From Mesonia algae (GTDB taxonomy: Bacteria > Bacteroidota > Bacteroidia > Flavobacteriales > Flavobacteriaceae), in the NCBI RefSeq assembly GCF_003253545.1, contig NZ_QKYV01000007.1, positions 62,001 to 126,000 on the forward strand: DNA of 64,000 nucleotides, read 5' to 3'. Positions within the stretch are counted from its first letter, which is position 1. Every line of letters begins with the position of its first letter. Of the stretch, positions 61,967 to 64,000 are shown one piece after another. The notes beneath the pieces are model-generated. The model had not been told where the DNA came from. It was given only the letters and a program-made list of their open reading frames with translations, and ran no database searches. Position numbers and translations under genes: made by a program.

Positions 61967-63133
61967 ATGAATAATATGTATTTTACTGAAGAACACGAAC
62001 TTTTTAGGCAAAGTCTTAAAGATTTTTTACAAAAAGAAGTGGTGCCTCATCTGGATAAGTGGGAGAAGACAGGTACTATTGAAAGGTTCATCTGGGAGAA
62101 GTTTGGAGAAATGGGTTACTTTGGTATCAACTACCCAGAAAAATATGGAGGTTTAGAGTTAGACCTTTTCTATACAGTTATTTTCTTAGAAGAATTACAA
62201 AAGATCAATTCTGGAGGTTTTGCAGCAGCAATGTGGGCGCACGCTTACTTAGCGATGACGCACTTAAACAAAGAAGGAGATGAGAGAATAAAGCAAGAAT
62301 ATCTAACTCCAAGTATTGAAGGTAAAAAAATAGGTTGCCTTTGTATTACAGAGCCTTTCGGCGGATCTGATGTTGCAGGTATGAAAAGTACAGCAGTAAA
62401 AGATGGTGACTCTTATATTATTAATGGTTCAAAAACTTTTATTACTAATGGAATCTATTCAGATTACTTGGTAGTAGCAGCGAAGACTTCACCAGAATTA
62501 GGAAATAAGGGAATGAGTATTTTTGTAATGGACAGAGATACACCAGGTATTGCTTCTACAAAATTAGATAAGTTGGGTTGGAGAGCTTCAGATACTGGAG
62601 AAATTTCTTTCACCGATGTAAGAATTCCTGCTGAAAACCTAATGGGTGAAGAAGGTCAAGGCTTCCCATACATTATGCAGCACTTTGCGTTAGAGAGATT
62701 GATTATGGGTATTAATGCACATGCAAGAACAGAACATGCATTGCAGTATACTTTAGGGTATATGAGTGAAAGAACTGCTTTTGGTAGATCTATAGATAAA
62801 TTTCAAGCCTTAAGACATAAAATAGCCGATATTGCAAGTGAAGTAGAGATGTGTAAAGAGTTTAATTACTCTATCGCAAAAAGACTAAATCAAGGTGAAT
62901 ATGTAGTAAAAGAGGCGAGTATGTCTAAATTACTTTCTACAAAAATTGCCGATCAAGGTATATATGACTGTCTACAACTTTTAGGAGGTTATGGTTATAT
63001 GGAAGATTATCCATTAGCTAGAATGCTTCGTGATAGTAGACTTGGTCCAATAGGAGGTGGTACTTCTGAAATTCTTAGAGAGATTATCGCCAAAATGATA
63101 ATCGACAAAAAAGAGTATAAACCAGCAACCTAG
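61967..63133 (+). CDS. Acyl-CoA dehydrogenase
   Basis: 388-residue FAD flavoenzyme that introduces the alpha,beta double bond in acyl-CoA. Motifs: CLCITEPFGGSDVAGMKSTA near 125-145 (FAD/substrate loop), TFITNGIYSDYLVVAAK, and LLGGYGYMEDYPLARMLRDSRLGPIGGGTSEI near 335-368. An active-site Glu is expected near the last motif and is consistent. Two ATGs 9 bp apart make the start slightly uncertain. The last 45 bp are duplicated downstream in the 85-bp tandem repeat. Confidence 0.92.
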   Translation: MNNMYFTEEHELFRQSLKDFLQKEVVPHLDKWEKTGTIERFIWEKFGEMGYFGINYPEKYGGLELDLFYTVIFLEELQKINSGGFAAAMWAHAYLAMTHLNKEGDERIKQEYLTPSIEGKKIGCLCITEPFGGSDVAGMKSTAVKDGDSYIINGSKTFITNGIYSDYLVVAAKTSPELGNKGMSIFVMDRDTPGIASTKLDKLGWRASDTGEISFTDVRIPAENLMGEEGQGFPYIMQHFALERLIMGINAHARTEHALQYTLGYMSERTAFGRSIDKFQALRHKIADIASEVEMCKEFNYSIAKRLNQGEYVVKEASMSKLLSTKIADQGIYDCLQLLGGYGYMEDYPLARMLRDSRLGPIGGGTSEILREIIAKMIIDKKEYKPAT

Positions 63134-63307
63134 ATTAGAGAGAATCGTTTTGGCGAAAATTCCATTTTTCTACGCCAAAATGATTATCGACAAAAAAGAG
63201 TATAAACCAGCAACCTAGATTAGAGAGAATCGTTTTGGCGAAAATTCCGTTTTTCTACGCTAAAATGATTATCGACAAAATAAAGTACAAACTAGCAACT
63301 TAAATTA
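63088..63307 (+). repeat. 85-bp tandem repeat covering the acyl-CoA dehydrogenase 3' end
   Basis: Copy 1 is 63088-63172, copy 2 63173-63257, partial copy 3 63258-63307. Copies 1 and 2 differ at two positions; copy 3 has several changes. Each unit starts with CGCCAAAATGAT and contains the codons for the C-terminal KMIIDKKEYKPAT with its TAG. TTTTGGCG before each later unit and CGCCAAAA at its start form a hairpin. No reading frame runs across the array. Confidence 0.9.
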
Positions 63308-63342
63308 ATAATATTATTTTCGTTGCCACGGAATTTAAAAAA

Positions 63343-63374
63343 AAAAGACTCAGCCAATGGTTGGGTCTTTTTTT
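63343..63374 (+). terminator. Terminator downstream of the acyl-CoA dehydrogenase repeat
   Basis: AGACTCAGCC / GGTTGGGTCT (with two GU pairs) around a short loop, followed by a T run, 36 bp after repeat copy 3. Confidence 0.78.
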
Positions 63375-63414
63375 ATAGATAATAAATATTTGCGATATCA
63401 TAATTTTAAAAAGT

Positions 63415-63448
63415 TTGTAGTCTACATTCTCAATAAATAATATATTTG
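63415..63448 (+). promoter_or_regulatory. Promoter of rpsU
   Basis: TTG at 63415-63417 and TATATTTG at 63441-63448, 23 bp apart. Transcript start near 63455 gives a 5' leader of about 27 nt containing the strong Shine-Dalgarno. Confidence 0.65.
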
Positions 63449-63465
63449 CGCAAATTTTTAAAGAA

Positions 63466-63474
63466 AGGAGGTGG
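63466..63474 (+). promoter_or_regulatory. Strong Shine-Dalgarno of rpsU
   Basis: AGGAGGTGG, nearly full complementarity to the 16S 3' end, 7-16 bp before ATG 63482. Such sites are rare in Bacteroidetes and fit bS21-dependent autoregulation. Confidence 0.8.
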
Positions 63475-63481
63475 TAAATAG

Positions 63482-63676
63482 ATGTTGATAGTACAAATAA
63501 AGGACGGTGAAAATATTGAAAGAGCGTTAAAGCGTTACAAGCAAAAGTTTAATAAGACGAAAACGATGTATCAATTACGATCTAGACAAGAATTCATAAA
63601 GCCTTCTGTTACAAATAGAGAGAAAATTCAAAAAGCTCAATACATTCAGGAGCTAAGAGATCAAGAGAATATTTAA
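63482..63676 (+). CDS. rpsU: 30S ribosomal protein bS21
   Basis: 64-residue basic protein (MLIVQIKDGENIERALKRYKQ, RSRQEF) that binds the 30S platform near the anti-Shine-Dalgarno. In Bacteroidia ribosomes bS21 helps cover the anti-SD, so mRNA with strong SD is favoured on bS21-lacking ribosomes; the strong SD here would make rpsU a feedback target. It is followed by a terminator and then the recombinase gene, the usual flavobacterial order. Confidence 0.97.
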   Translation: MLIVQIKDGENIERALKRYKQKFNKTKTMYQLRSRQEFIKPSVTNREKIQKAQYIQELRDQENI

Positions 63677-63693
63677 TTTTTCGAAAATCCAAA

Positions 63694-63730
63694 AATTGAC
63701 CATAAAGTAAGTAACTTTATGGTCAATTCT
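63694..63730 (+). terminator. Terminator of rpsU, overlapping the xer start region
   Basis: Perfect 14-bp arms AATTGACCATAAAG / CTTTATGGTCAATT with a 7-nt loop and a short T run; 5 bp further on is the recombinase ATG, so the stem also covers its translation start region. Confidence 0.85.
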
Positions 63731-63735
63731 TTTAT

Positions 63736-64000
63736 ATGGCATCCATAGATAAATTTGTAGAGTATTTAAGATTAGAGAAAAACTATTCAGAGAATACGGT
63801 TATTGCCTATCAAAACGACTTATTAAAATTTAGAAAATTTGTTGAAAGTCAGTTTCAAGAGAGTGAATTAAAAAACGTTAATTACTCTATTATTAGAACT
63901 TGGATTATAGAGTTGTCTGAAGGGGGTATTTCTAACAACTCTATCAATAGGAAAATTTCATCACTTAATGCTTTTTATAGATTTTTACTTAAAACAAAAA
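63736..64000 (+). CDS. Tyrosine recombinase XerC/D-type, N-terminal part (cut by window edge)
   Basis: The window holds the first ~88 residues: MASIDKFVEYLRLEKNYSEN, TVIAYQNDLLKFRKF, NYSIIRTWIIELSEGGISNNSINRKISSLNAFYRFL. This is the SAM-like core-binding domain of XerC/XerD, with the AYxxDLxxF and S/NINRKISSLNAFYRFL segments. The catalytic domain lies outside, so XerC and XerD cannot be separated. It follows rpsU after a terminator; presumably resolves chromosome dimers. Confidence 0.9.
   Translation, partial: MASIDKFVEYLRLEKNYSENTVIAYQNDLLKFRKFVESQFQESELKNVNYSIIRTWIIELSEGGISNNSINRKISSLNAFYRFLLKTK

Noticed and set aside
63088-63307. Direct repeats as an attachment site or CRISPR
   Set aside because: There is no integrase-bounded element, the units are contiguous and contain a gene end.

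Overview
The window comes from a low-GC member of the Bacteroidetes, most likely a marine Flavobacteriaceae. Evidence for this: many genes are preceded by the Bacteroidetes -7 element TAnnTTTG; Shine-Dalgarno sequences are almost absent except before rpsU and one short leader-like ORF; the tmRNA tag reads GENNYALAA; and there are two type IX secretion (T9SS) cargo tails, SprB-like repeats, BT_3928 and DUF1599 families, and the order DoxX-permease-tpiA-prmA-clpS. I see no insertion sequence, prophage, integron or CRISPR array. The window is mainly core chromosome with one accessory surface-glycan segment.

Layout. 1-7.9 kb: a truncated ABC exporter, cdaA (c-di-AMP synthase) and folP, DUF1599, BT_3928, an OppB-type permease, tpiA, prmA, clpS. 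7.9-11 kb: a small basic ORF, then a DNA-repair pair (TIGR03915 protein and radical SAM protein) divergent from a LexA-like XRE/S24 repressor, with a palindromic operator candidate between them. 11-13.5 kb: a TPR protein, a glycosyltransferase, the tmRNA gene, and just upstream of tmRNA a second strongly structured RNA. 13.7-16.7 kb: a lysine/alanine-dehydrogenase-like enzyme, an EEP lipoprotein, kdsA. 16.8-20.4 kb: an operon of outer-membrane barrel, BCCT transporter and tandem Usp protein. 20.8-25 kb: typA and a secreted zincin. 25-33 kb: a surface polysaccharide cluster (GT2, GT-C, flippase, phosphoethanolamine transferase, more GTs, KpsS-like). 33-38.8 kb: ftsE-like ATPase, a 1009-residue TPR protein and an outer-membrane barrel. 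38.8-45.2 kb: two T9SS cargo proteins, one a 1414-residue BspA-like protein made of three copies of a PKD plus DUF285 module. 45-53 kb: amidohydrolase, zincin lipoprotein, methyltransferase, YkgJ, namZ, a LolC/E-like permease, thioesterase, cysM. 53-61 kb: two paralogous sodium:alanine symporters with unusual periplasmic N-terminal extensions, flanking a GDSL lipoprotein, DUF2851, PspC and a K+ channel. 61-64 kb: an HhH protein, an acyl-CoA dehydrogenase followed by an 85-bp tandem repeat, rpsU with a strong Shine-Dalgarno, and the start of a xerC/D-type recombinase.

Working together. Three themes link genes: translation control and ribosome rescue (tmRNA, typA, rpsU, prmA), cell-surface construction (KdsA for LPS core, glycan cluster, T9SS cargo, barrels), and osmotic/ion handling (BCCT plus Usp, K+ channel, AgcS symporters; c-di-AMP from CdaA often regulates such transporters, which here is inference). 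The less described features are the structured RNA beside tmRNA, the SD-led 17-codon ORF upstream of typA, the AgcS fusions, the repair regulon with its operator, the repeated in-frame GC-rich palindromes, and the 85-bp duplication of the acyl-CoA dehydrogenase 3' end.
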